64,000 nucleotides of DNA from Lepisosteus oculatus (taxonomy: Eukaryota; Chordata; Actinopteri; Semionotiformes; Lepisosteidae): positions 7,187,001 through 7,251,000 of the forward strand of contig NC_090703.1 in the NCBI RefSeq assembly GCF_040954835.1, written 5' to 3'. Below the pieces are notes generated by a model, which searched no databases, was not told the DNA's origin, and saw only the letters and a list, made by a program, of their open reading frames with translations. The position numbers and the translations under genes are program-made. Position 1 is the first letter of the stretch. Each line of letters begins with the position of its first letter. Shown here one piece after another: positions 18,721 to 30,195 of this stretch.

Positions 18721-20880
18721 CCCGACCAGGACTACCTGTGCACAGCCTCCTTTCACCGCTTCTGCCGTGGTGGTGTTAAATCTTTTACAGGTCCTAATCT
18801 CATTACAGTCACTGTTGAATTCGTTAACTGTACTTTTACAGGTGAGATAAACGTCAGCAACGAGTGTGTGTAGTGTGGCATAGAAGACGAGGCTTCTGTC
18901 TGTCCTCACTGCACACTTAAATTACTTGATTTTATCATTCCGATCATCTTTGCTCAATGTGCTTGACGAATTCACAATAACAACAATAATTTTTAAAAAA
19001 TCCTGAGTTCCAAAAATATGTCTTTTAGGTGATTTGTACTTATTTTTTAATACTTGGAGGGGGGACCACAAATTTTGTTTGCTACCGTGACAAGGGTGAA
19101 AGTCTGTTCACCTTAACACCGGAAACACACCTCCCAAAAAGCAAATACTTCCGCCAGCATGTTTCTGCGGAATCTGTTACGGGCGAAAAGCGAGGTGGAC
19201 TGTGTGCTGCACATCGCATGGAAATGTGTTCATCACCTGCGGATTGGCCGTAGTAAGGGTGATCAGCACATTAACAATAATATTAATCTTGTAAATCAAA
19301 TATAGCTCATTACCTTGAATTTGAAGTTTAATTTGTTTTTCGGGTTTTGTAGCATAATTACGAGCTACAACTGAAAACATCGTCAGATAAAATGGGGAAT
19401 GGTTTCAGCTTAGTCTAAGAGTGTCCCAGTCATTGGTAGCACCAAATTGAAAATGATGTGTGCTCAGAGTTGGTAGCTGCTCTTGGGAGGTTCATTTTAT
19501 AAAAGTAACACATCACAAATTGTAGAATGGCACACAGAATTGCAATAAAGTACACGTTTTCCCAGTTAAAGATCTGTAAATTAATCAATGAAGCATTTGT
19601 CTTGTATGCAGATGTAATCAAAGAGGAAAGAGTACAGTGATGAAAGCTATATATGGGCGTCTATAATTCTTCTGTAAATAAAATCAGAACGTTCCAAGAT
19701 AAGGAGTACACACACTTGAACCTGTGTTTACCTTGAGGAATGTGTGAAATAGGATTTCCTGCAATATAGGAAGCCAGCCCTACACTTGAATAGAGCTTTT
19801 ACTTTATTGATGCGTTTTGGAATTTAAAGCACTATTAAACCAGGTGCCTAGATCTCAAATTAAAGATTTTGTGATTGTGACTAAGGCAGCAGCTTCATCT
19901 GTTTGTGTGAAATAGCCTAAATATAGTTTGATTAGACGGTAGCAGAAGGCACAGATCACAGAAAATCTAAGGCATTTCCTGCAGTGTACATTGCAAATCA
20001 GCTATTACTGCTGATTGGGTGGGTCCAGCTGAACAAGAGCTGGTGTTGTGGATGTGTGATCTGCTCATTGCCTGGGCATATCGTTCATATAGGTGGAGAA
20101 AAGACTTGGGTCGCAGGAAAGCACTCTGTGGAACTCCTTGAGGACTGGAAAAGGCTGTTGCACACATCTGTCGGGTTTTACACTCTATGTATACAGTTAT
20201 GTAAACCAGGTAAATGGACTGTATTTTTCCCTAGTAGACACTTCCTCAGAAGGTTGGATGGATTAAAAAAAAACTACCAGAGGAACCACTGCAATAACTA
20301 ATAAAATAAGAAACACTGTAGCCACCTGATTCCTTGGGGCTTCAGCATATTAAAAAAAACAGTACAATTGACAGTAATGCCACAGAAATATCTGATAGAT
20401 CTAAAATACATTTATATTGCAGATCTGTTATCAATAGTGATTCATCTAAGAACACAGCCCAGTGATATGAAAGCAGATGTTACAACATAACCTACTCCAG
20501 TGAAATTATAGTGCAGCCTAAATTTAGGTAAAAGAACTAACAACAAGGGGTATGATCAAGGGAAAACCCTTTAAAAACAATTCAAAGCATTGATACTGAG
20601 AAGAATTATGATCCTTGTTTATATCATGGAAAAACAGAAGACAAAAGGGTATCCTGAACACTACTTTTGTGCACGACTTAAATTCTTCAGAGTTTGTAAT
20701 GCGATATCGTGCAATGGCAAGCAGTTTTAAAATGAAAGGTTATAGAAGGTCGTTTGTATTAATAATACAAAAAAACTTTCTGCTATTGATTCCGCCCATC
20801 CTTGAACATTACAGCAGAAATCGCCCAGCTCGCGTCTGCCTTGTACCCGATCGTGATGATGTAATTGTTCCAAGCACGCA
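18721..20880. other. Intergenic DNA between DHRS7 and PPM1A, no gene seen
   Basis: AT-rich sequence with short unconnected frames only, none recognisable. No clear repeat was identified. The 5' ends of DHRS7 and PPM1A diverge across this gap. Confidence 0.4.
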
Positions 20881-21328
20881 ACCTGCTGTATGTACATCCG
20901 GGTCCTGGGCTGTCGTTATTAGGTTGTTAGGTGCAGGCTCTCTCTCTCGGGGAGGCTGGGGTTGAGTGCTGAGGTTAGGAGCGCCTTCTCAAAACACGTT
21001 GGCGTAGAGAGAAAAAAAGATTAGATTGCATGAATGCTCTTTGAAATTTATTTTTTCCTCTCAAATGAAAGTAATGCATCCCTGGCTCACCCAGGACGGA
21101 GAGCTGCGCTCTTTTTCAATCTGAATGCATTGAAAGGCGGTTTCTCCCCCTCACCACAGCTCTATCTCTTTCTGTCTCTGTCTCTCTTTCCCTCTTCCTT
21201 CTTTCTGTCTTTCCTTCGGTGTTTTTCTTCCCGGTAGTCCTTCGCTACTGCCGCAACCGCCGCTGCTGCGTTGGTGTTATCTTTTTTTAAAAAAAAAAAA
21301 AATCCCGCAGAGCTCGCTTCTGATCCAG
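20880..21328 (+). promoter_or_regulatory. PPM1A: PPM1A promoter and non-coding first exon
   Basis: A long pyrimidine run (about 21160-21235, CTCT/TTCC-rich) leads into CpG- and GCC-rich sequence (CTGCCGCAACCGCCGCTGCTG) and a strong donor, CCAG|GTAAGT, with the GT at 21329-21330. The next acceptor in the right place is at 22868-22869, just ahead of the PPM1A start codon. Exon 1 is therefore non-coding and ends at 21328; its start is not defined. CpG density stays high downstream into intron 1. Confidence 0.55.
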
Positions 21329-21423
21329 GTAAGTCTCGGGGAGCCGCAGGCAGGGCTGCGCGTCACGGCTGCGGACCGACACTTGAGCCCGAGGAGGGAG
21401 GGGGAGGGGTAGGCCGTGTGAAT

Positions 21424-21443
21424 CCAGTGATAGGGGGCGCTTA
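21424..21443 (+). promoter_or_regulatory. CTCF-like motif in PPM1A intron 1
   Basis: CCAGTGATAGGGGGCGCTTA contains the AGGGGGCGCT half of the CTCF core, but the left half is poor. It is about 100 bases past the exon 1 donor. This is the weakest of the plus-oriented matches. Confidence 0.25.
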
Positions 21444-21921
21444 GGCCTCAGGGACGTCTGTGGCCGGGCCTACTGCGGTGCTGGGCTGCTTGTTTACCCC
21501 GGGAGTGCGGGGCTCTGGCAAACGGAGCGGAGTCCCGAGAGAAACGGGCCGGTTAGATCATTTTAGCGGAGGCGAACGGCAGCCGTTCCGTCTTCCAACA
21601 CCGGGTTTTTTTTTTTCCCTTCACCGCTCTAAAACTTTCGAGGAATACGTAGTGGGGGAAAAAAAAAACAAGAACCCGAAACGCGAGCAGCGCTTCTGTC
21701 GGGAGGCACGTTAAAGGTGAAAGGCAAGACCGCCGACCTCCCCGTTTCCGTGGGCCTCGCTGCCCGGGGAGCTGACAGCTGACAGCGGCCGAAGGCGGAA
21801 TTGGGATACTGTTTGTTTACTGGTGGGGGTGGGGGGCAGCGTGTTTGTCGTTACCAGGAGCGCGTCATGAAACACCAGCAAGGCCAGACGAGCCTTTCGC
21901 CTGTCCCCATTTTTAGCGATT

Positions 21922-21950
21922 TTGTTGTTGTTGTTGTTGTTGTTGTTGTC
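21922..21950. repeat. (TTG)n microsatellite
   Basis: About nine TTG units in PPM1A intron 1. Confidence 0.9.
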
Positions 21951-22159
21951 GTTAGCCGGTCGCCGTCTAGGAAGAATGTTGCAAAAGTGCCGGGTATCCA
22001 AAAATACAATGACCTGTTTCAGCCACTTGCTCTCTTTGTCTCCTCATTTTATGCACGTGCAGTTGGCAAGTGAATCTAGCCTTAGGCCGGCGTGAGTGGA
22101 GTATGAAATTAGTTTAAGGCATGCCAACTACGTGGAAGTGATCGACTACTATATTATAG

Positions 22160-22415
22160 TCATGTCCTTGTACTTATATAGCGCTCTTCTGGACACTCCC
22201 CTCAAAGCCCTTTTTCTGGTAATAGGGACTCCCCTCCTCCACCACCACCACCAGTGTGTAGCCCCCACCTGGATGATGGATTATGATCACCACACATCAG
22301 CTATCAGTGGGGAGGGAGAGTAATGAAGCCCTATCACAGCCAGGGAATATTAGGAAGCCATGATTGGTAAAAATCGGGGGAAAATGTGGCCAGGACACCA
22401 GGGTTAACGTCTTGG
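22160..22415 (-). mobile_element. Truncated 5S-derived SINE, reverse orientation
   Basis: Read on the minus strand, this is a diverged copy of the 3' half of the element at 15041-15604: it shares GTCCTGGCCA, AATCATGGCTTCCTAATA, the GATAGCTGATGTGTGG part, the GGTGGTGGTGGAGG part and the GCGCTATATAAGT tail. The 5S-like head and the part with the CTCF-like motif are absent, so the copy is 5' truncated. It lies in PPM1A intron 1. Confidence 0.85.
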
Positions 22416-22891
22416 TTTATTTAAATATGTCAACATATCGTTAAGGTATATAACTACCACATAGGCATTGAAAGTTCTTTTTTCACTTAAAACTCGACAG
22501 TTTATAATTCTTCTCATTATGGCCTTTGAACTGTATTGGTACCCGACGAAGGTGGTGTAGTGTGCACTTGATGTGCAGAAACCCAAGCTTTATAGAGCCG
22601 CGATAGTTATTTCAATGTTGTATGTTGTGGGTGAGTTTTTTTTTTGCTGTCTTTTTTTTTTAAATGTGAATTATTTCCTTGTAAACCAGCTCACAGACGC
22701 ACATGTAGGCGCTTTGACTGCGAAGGTATTAATCGGACGTGCTCCTGCAGGTAGTGCTTTTGCTGTAAGTCAGCCGGCGTGGTCCGTTTCTGGGGACGCG
22801 CTGTGAGCAATAGCAGCAGCAGCTGACGATCTGAAACCACCTCTCCTTTTTTTTTTTATCCCCCTGCAGAGTAAAATAAAAGGAAAACAAA

Positions 22892-24166
22892 ATGGGTGCG
22901 TTTTTGGACAAGCCAAAGATGGAGAAACACAATGCCCACGGGGAGGGCAACGGCCTGCGCTACGGGCTGAGCAGCATGCAGGGCTGGCGGGTGGAGATGG
23001 AGGACGCTCACACGGCGGTCATCGGCCTGCCCGGCGGGCTGGACCTGTGGTCGTTCTTTGCCGTGTACGACGGGCACGCCGGCTCGCAGGTGGCCAAGTA
23101 CTGCTGCGAGCACTTGCTGGAGCACATCACAAACAACCCGGACTTCCAGGGGGCCGCCCCGGAGCCCACGGTGGAGAACGTCAAGAGCGGCATCCGGACG
23201 GGCTTCCTGCAGATCGACGAGCACATGCGCGCCATCTCCGAGAAGAAGCACGGGGTGGACCGGAGCGGCTCCACGGCCGTGGGCGCCATGATTTCCCCCA
23301 AGCACGTCTACTTCATCAACTGCGGGGACTCGCGGGGGCTGCTCAGCAGGGCGGGCAAGGTCCACTTCTTCACGCAAGACCACAAGCCCAGCAACCCGCT
23401 GGAGAAAGAGCGCATCCAGAACGCGGGGGGTTCGGTCATGATCCAGCGCGTCAACGGCTCGCTGGCCGTGTCCAGGGCCCTGGGGGACTTCGACTACAAG
23501 TGCGTGCACGGAAAGGGCCCCACGGAGCAGCTGGTCTCCCCCGAGCCGGAGGTGTACGAAATTGAGAGGTCCGAGCCCGAAGACGAGTTCATCATCCTCG
23601 CGTGCGACGGCATCTGGGATGTCATGGCCAACGAAGAACTGTGTGACTTTGTCAGGTCCAGGCTGGAAGTGACGGATGACCTCGAGAAAGTGTGCAATGA
23701 GATTGTCGACACTTGTTTGTACAAGGTAAGGTCGGTGAGGCTTGGAAATCGAATGCTGCCGGCTGCGCGCTAGACAGACCCGAGATGGCTGCAGGGTGAG
23801 GGGTCGCGGTTTTTAAAAACGCAGAGCGCTCGTCATTGCTTCCCATTCCGGAAGTTGTAATCGAAAAGGCTTTCGTTGCCGTTGGAATCGAGAAAGCTTT
23901 AACTCTTGAGTTCTTTCTTGCCCTTGAAAGTTGTCGCGTGCGTCGTGCGACCTGTGTGGCAGATGATTACGTCCTCAATGGGACGTAACGTGACTGATGT
24001 CTTCTTTTTCGTCTAACAGGGAAGCCGGGACAACATGAGTGTGGTGTTGATCTGTTTCTCCAGTGCTCCCAAGGTATCCCCGGAAGCAGTGAAGAAAGAG
24101 GCAGATCTGGATAAGTACCTGGAAAGCCGAGTAGAAGGTGGAGCATCTAAAAAGGCTAATAAATAG
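22892..24166 (+). CDS. PPM1A: PPM1A short isoform by read-through of the second coding exon, 326 aa
   Basis: If the donor at 24138-24139 (GTAGAAG|GTGGAG) is not used, the frame continues for ten codons, GGASKKANK after VE, to a TAG at 24164-24166. The product keeps the whole catalytic domain but lacks the PPM1A C-terminal helices. Human PPM1A has a known alpha-2 isoform of about 324 aa, so this length fits. The following 2.7 kb has a good poly(A) signal, AATAAA at 26861-26866, that could end such a transcript. Use of this form is inferred from the sequence and from the human isoform. Confidence 0.5.
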
Positions 24167-27100
24167 TTACATTACATAAAGCAGCTTAATTAAACGAAGT
24201 GTACTATGTGGTATCTCAAGTGGCCAAGAAAACTCATGAAAACGTGGTATACCCATATAAAACTCCTAACGTTAAAATGCTGTTATAATTGACTTATTAT
24301 AGGCATAGTAGTATACCAAGAGTTTTGTGGCTTTAGTGCAGAAGTAGTTAAACCTGGCCGTTTAACTCCTCAAAGAAACAAAAAGCGTTGTTTCTCGAGA
24401 GCCATTGTTATATTTTGCCAAGTAAATTCCAGTTCTTTCGTGCCATAATGGCTCAACAATGGCAGCTCGATCCCCATTTTGTTCAGTTGCCTGATGAATC
24501 AAGTGTTAGAGATATCACTTTTGCATGATCAAATATGCTAAAAGGAAGTAATTATCTCTTTTTGAAGGAAAAATATTGCAGTTATTTAAAAAAAAAGCTC
24601 TAAACGCTTTGCAGAAATGTCAGTCTCTTGTCATAAATGTTTGTTATGAAAGCTGCTATATGTAGGGAACATGTAATAAAGAGGCCAAATCAGGATTGCT
24701 GTTTCATCTATATTAAAAGTATACAGTATATACATAAAGCACTGTTGGAATATTCCGTTTTTAGTATAAACTCATCATCTTGGTGCTTTGTAATCGCATC
24801 TATGAGTGTAATCATTTAACATATCTCACAGCTTAGTTTGTTTGCACATACTTTTATGCTGTGTAAATGTACAGTGAGACAATGGTAATTAAAGTTAAAG
24901 AAAGTAACAACTGAATAACTGCAGTTACAATCCCAAAGACTGAAGGCAACTGTGATGTGCAGTACAGCAGTTGTTGACGACAGCTTTGAATGCTGGACAG
25001 GTCAATTAACCACAAAACCTTCAAAAGTCTTAACTAGCGGTAAGACCCCTTTTCAGGGGACTCTGGCCATATTTGCCCATAGTCTGAAGTTGTTTAAGGG
25101 TAGGAGTTGTAAAAGAGGTACTTTTCTATTTTCCCTCTTTTTCCTTTTTTTACTGCATTAGGTTCATCTTAAAACAATGCATTTTTAGAAATCCATGGCC
25201 AATAGCAGACATTTTTTAATTACTGCTTTACTACATTTCACTCTCTGTCACAGTTAAAATCTGGTCCTACAGTGTTACGCACTGTAAGCAGCCTTACAGG
25301 TATGTGCTACAGCAGGTAATTTTATAATTTTGTTGTGCTCATGTCTAACTTGTCCAAGGTACTTATGGTATTTGAAGACGCAAAGTTTTGACTTAGGGAA
25401 TGGGCAGGTTCATTTCAGTTTTTCAGATAATTAATAGTATTCACTGGTCTTGGTATGATGAACATAGTGTGAGAATTTCATATGGCTGAGTGGTATGCTA
25501 TTCAAGGTCAGGGGGATGTGATGGGAAAGTTGCTAGTTTAAATCTTCAATGCACTGTTTAACGTCTTGGAGTGCAGAATCGTTTTGCTTCAAAATCTTGG
25601 TAGTTTATTTAATTTTTTTGCAATCACAACATTGGGAGCAAGTCCTGACAGATCAGGCACCTGCAGAAGGTGGTGGGCTTCTCTCAGGGAGATGTCTGTC
25701 ATTGGAGGTTAAGTATCTCATCAGTCTTACTCCCACTCCCTGTGCTTCTGTATTGATAATGTACTGCGGAGCGTCTTGCCAAATGAATTGACTGCCTTTG
25801 CAGTCTTTCAATCCTGCACTCACATGTGGAGGTTGCCCATTACTTAAATGGGCTTTCCAAGTTGGTGAGGCAGTAAAAATGCAGTAAAAACTATTAATCT
25901 GGTTAACCACAAGTGACTCTGTTTATCCAGTGCTGTTAACGATTAGACATTACTAAGCTGAGTTCTGCATATGTTGGCAGTGGTATTTTGTGAGGAAGAA
26001 TGGTGGCAGGTGGTGACCTGGAGGAATCGGGAGGACAGCTACCTGCACCTAGTGTTCCTTGTTCACAGGGTGGTTACGTTTGAAAGGAGAGCTTCACTTT
26101 TTAGGAAATTTGTTTTTTGAGAAAATCTATAAAGGGTTATTTATTTATTTTATTTATTTAAAGGTTACTGTATTGTTGTCTGGTACATTTGTTTATAAAG
26201 TTACCTGCTGGAAGTAGTATTTCAGTGGTGCAAATTTAGACTTAATTGACCTCTTTACTGGCATTTACTAGGGGCCAACATTTTTTTTATTGAACTAAAA
26301 GTACAGAGAAGGTTCACAGGTTTGCACTTTCAGTTTTTTTATACAGTGTATTACTCTTAATAAGAGATGATTTTTGGCATACTGTAACCATTTAAAACTA
26401 ACTTTACGTTTCCAAGCATCCTTTCTGTGTGCAATTTTGTCTGTGTGTGTATTTCAGATCTTGTGTTGCAATACTTTTACGAGTAGGATCCATCATTTTC
26501 TGTTTTCATGAAGCTAACGCATAGTTAAACTGGATTTTTAAACGTTAACTCCAAGATGGGTCCAAGCATGGGTGTGAAAGCAGGTTATTGCCTAGAAGAA
26601 ACGGAGCCAGTGAAGCAGACTTGCGTTTCCCTACCTGTAACTACAGATTCATTATGTCTGTATTAGGTCTGATAGACTCTTTAAAATGGTAACTGTTATA
26701 GGTCTTATTTTCAAAGGTTTTTAAATTTTCTTAGCTTAGTATTTATATATGGGGATTAGCTTGAAGTAGAAATCTTTATTTTTGTACAGTAGAACTCAAG
26801 CATTAGAAGTATGTAGAGAATAACTGTGATGTTGTTATTTTAGATGTTAACGATGACTCTAATAAAGATATTTACTGAACTGATTCTGAGATCCTTGGCT
26901 TTTTTATTCAAAGAATTGATAGCCTTAGTCACACCAGTGTCGGCATTTTATTTTATTCAGCTAAGTCACAGTAAAGAGCTTAAATATTAAGAATGATCAG
27001 TTGCAACTCGTTAACATCTTTAAAAATGTATTTAAATTATACTTGAAGGTGTGTGCTCAGGGTTGATGTAACACATGATTCAAAGAATGCTCTAGTACAA

Positions 27101-30100
27101 ACAAACCAAGCCCAACACAATATTACTGAATTTGTAGATTTTATTTTTTCCTGGGTTGTTTTAACGCAGTTTTAAAATGAGTGGGGGGGGGGCGGAATAA
27201 CACTTATGCAGTAACATCAGAGAGAAACATGTTTAGCTGCAAATGGTGACTCACATTTTGCTAAGATTTTGTGTGAAAGAGTTTTTATTTCTAACATGCT
27301 TATAGTAAGTGATAATTCTGATGCTTATGCGGGACATCCCACTTACCAAGAAGTCCTTCTGATTCCCAGAGATCATTAAGAAGCAGGGTGACGAAGGAGT
27401 GCCAGACTTAGTCCACGTGATGCGTACATTAGCGACGGAGAGCATCCCCAATCTCCCGCCAGGGGGGGAGCTGGCGAGCAAGTGAGTGCATTGTGGGTGT
27501 AGCCTTGCAAGTTCATTTAGTCGTGACGGAGTAAAGATCTGTGGAACCGTTATCTTTCCACACAAGCCTATGCTGTTAAGTCAGCTTGCATTAACATTTT
27601 ATCAAGTGATATATTTTGCATTTTTTTTTTTAGCCGGGAATGAGAGGTTAAGCCATTCAGAGAGGTTGTAAAACTGCATGACAGCCTTCCTTTTGTGGGG
27701 AAGGGTGGGGTCTGTTGGGGGGGTAACAGATAGCAGCAATCATTTTAAGTGGCTGGGCTTGTCATATTTGTTTTTGGTGGATATGAACCACTGCATGTGC
27801 CCTGTGTTCAACAAATTAATGGGATTACCGTCTACATGGTTACCCCCTCCTCGTTTTAAACGAATCATTGGCTTTTATCCATCACGGGGTTTGACTTAGT
27901 TCTTGATGTATTGATTGTCTCACATGGCACAGATAATGAATGACTCCCAGTTCAGATGCAAAGGTGCTGGCTGCTTTGTCTTGTTTAAATAGTAAAAGTT
28001 GTGAATTAAAGTTTTTATTCTCAAGTAGGGGGCATTAAAAATGAACTCCCAAGTGGATAGATTATTTTATGTTGCAAATATGATTTTAATAATATATGCT
28101 CTGCACGACAGCCATTTGTCATGGCAGTTTTATGATTTATTGAAAACAGCACTATGTGAAACAAGCTCCATGTCTGTCATGATTCTGGAGTGCAAATGAA
28201 AGATTAAATATTTACGGTACTTAAGGATACAATAAACCCTGTGATGTTTTTATATACTGCAAAGCATGCATTATTTTTTTTTTATTGTTAGGTATTAGAC
28301 ATTAACTGTAAAAGGCAAAGACGTGACGCTCTCCCGCCACATACTTACACATTCTGCTTATTTTAAAAGGATATAAAACATTTTTTTAGTGAACCACATT
28401 TGCTTGCTTGAAAGCTTTTTTTTAAAGAAAGCGATTTGTTTTTTCATGGATGAATTGTAAATAGGATCAGGGTTGTACTTGACCCTGTTTAAGAGACTGA
28501 AAATGTCAGAGAAACTGGACACAGAAACTGTAAGCAGTCCTGTCTGTTCCTTTGATAAACTCCTTATCTTTTCACCAAAAGCATACATTTAGGAAAAAGA
28601 CTATCTGGACCCTTAAAAGTTTCTAATGAGAAATCATGATTCTTTGAGTAAGCGTTCCTGCTGTATTTCTCAGAACAGAAAGGTTTAGCAATCTGATAAA
28701 CATGGTTTTCTTTAAATTAAATGAGTGAATAAAAAGATGTTCAGCAATACACATAACACAGGGATTTAATCTTCTCAATTTCTTTTTTTCAGACGGAGTG
28801 TTATTGAAGCCGTATATAACAGACTCAACCCATACAGGAGTGATGACACAGTAAGTATCTCCCTTTAGCCTCAGTAATTCTGTCTTGAGTTGCTTGTGTG
28901 TCCGTTTGGTGTAAGGTTTTTGTTTCCATAATTTTTATGCTTTATTAACGAATTGGCATTAACTGTTTTAAACTATACAACAATGTGCTTGCTATTTAGC
29001 ACTTTCCATGTTTGTTAATTCTGTGAATCTTCTGTTGCATGATCAAATTTGGGTTTTGGTCTCCTGACTCATAAGATCACAATCACGATTTCTTACCAAG
29101 ATTTTAAAGCTGCTCTGAACCAAAAACAAGTACACTTTTTTTAATCTACTTATTTTTTTCCAATGTACTGTAATACATAAAGATGGGTCTCCATCTGCTT
29201 GTTTAAATGTCATTTTTTCTTTTGGGTTATGTTTAATTTGATGGATTTTCTTTAATTTCATCTCATTACCCAGCAATCATTGCTGTAGTATCTGCATATT
29301 CCCTTTCCAGGGCTTTAATGAGCAGAGATGACAGGAGAAAGTATTCCATTCTCCTCCATAATTTACAGTTTGTGCAATTTGTCATGAAGAACGTACTATA
29401 TTACGCATGACGCTTATTAATTATGTAGCCTTTTGTGGTAGAAAAGGTGTTCTGCCTTGTCTCTGACTGCTATAGTCTTTATCAATCTTTAACCAAACAG
29501 CCTAGAAATTGGGAACAGAGCTCTGAAAAAAGTAGACGAGACTCAACTACAGATTTATGTTTGTCATTTAAAATTAAACAGCAGAAGCATTCGCTTGTTT
29601 TTACACCTTGTGCTTAACTTACTGTGAGTCTTGGACATGGATAAAATATTAAGAAAAGTAATATATTAAAAACACACTGATTCCTCCATTCGCTAATGAT
29701 CGTTTTTATATCTGCATTTCGGTTTGCAAAGGTTATGGATCATCATAAAAGATAATATTTTTTAGAGACTGATTTTTTTTTTTTTAGTTTTAGTGGTCTG
29801 TCAGCCTGTCCTTTCTTACATTGGGTGAGAACTTGATTTGATTGGGTGGAACTGTCATACATTCACTTCTGTGGTTGTTTTTATTTGGGATTAACTCTCC
29901 TGCTGGCTCAGTTCTTCCACCATCCCCTCATTTCTCAAACTGTTGCTGTCCCTTGGGCACCTTTCAGACTCGTAACCGTCCAGCCAACCCCCTGTCGTTG
30001 TACAAATAACCGGTCAACACCACCTGTGTTCACTGCAAGTATCTTTCCACCCCAAAGTAGTTATCAAAGCTTTTTTAACCCTTTTCAGTCTGGGATATCC

Positions 30101-30195
30101 AGAAATTGCTGTGCTTGTGGACACTCCAGGCTTTAAAGGGTCTCTTCCTCCTTTTCTTTGTAAAGGACTCGGCATCGACCGACGACATGTGGTAA
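22892..30195 (+). CDS. PPM1A: Protein phosphatase 1A (PP2C-alpha), five coding exons, 383 aa
   Basis: Coding exons: 22892-23725, 24020-24137, 27370-27481, 28793-28850, 30166-30195 (1152 nt); bases 22870-22891 are 5'UTR. The enzyme is a monomeric Mn2+/Mg2+-dependent Ser/Thr phosphatase known to act on p38/JNK kinases, AMPK and SMAD2/3. The start MGAFLDKPK gives the Gly2 myristoylation context of the family. Metal and phosphate residues are all present: Arg33, Glu37 and Asp38 in [10 protein letters not shown], Asp60-Gly61-His62 in VYDGHAG, Asp239 in ACDGIWD, and Asp282 in GSRDN. The C-terminal helical region ([27 protein letters not shown]) and the tail DSASTDDMW match PPM1A rather than PPM1B. 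Human PPM1A is 382 aa; the extra residue is in KKQGDEG. Exon 2 is unusually GC-rich, while the later exons and introns are AT-rich. Junction phases are consistent throughout. Confidence 0.97.
24167..26890 (+). other. PPM1A: PPM1A intron, possible 3'UTR of the short isoform
   Basis: AT-rich sequence after the read-through stop. An early AATAAA lies near 24676, and a better-placed one at 26861-26866 is followed by T-rich sequence. It also contains a decayed tRNA-like repeat at about 25481-25550 and a TTTA-rich run at 26137-26160. No other coding exon is visible. Confidence 0.4.
25481..25550 (+). repeat. Decayed tRNA-like SINE head
   Basis: ATGGCTGAGTGGTATGC resembles an RNA polymerase III A box of Ser/Leu tRNA type, and GCTAGTTTAAATC, about 45 bases on, resembles a decayed B box. 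The spacing is right, but no cloverleaf survives, so this is a pseudo-tRNA or SINE remnant, not a tRNA gene. Confidence 0.35.

Noticed and set aside
22856-23509. 217-codon frame on the minus strand and 172-codon plus-strand frame over PPM1A exon 2
   Set aside because: Both are shadows of the strongly conserved, GC-rich PPM1A coding frame.
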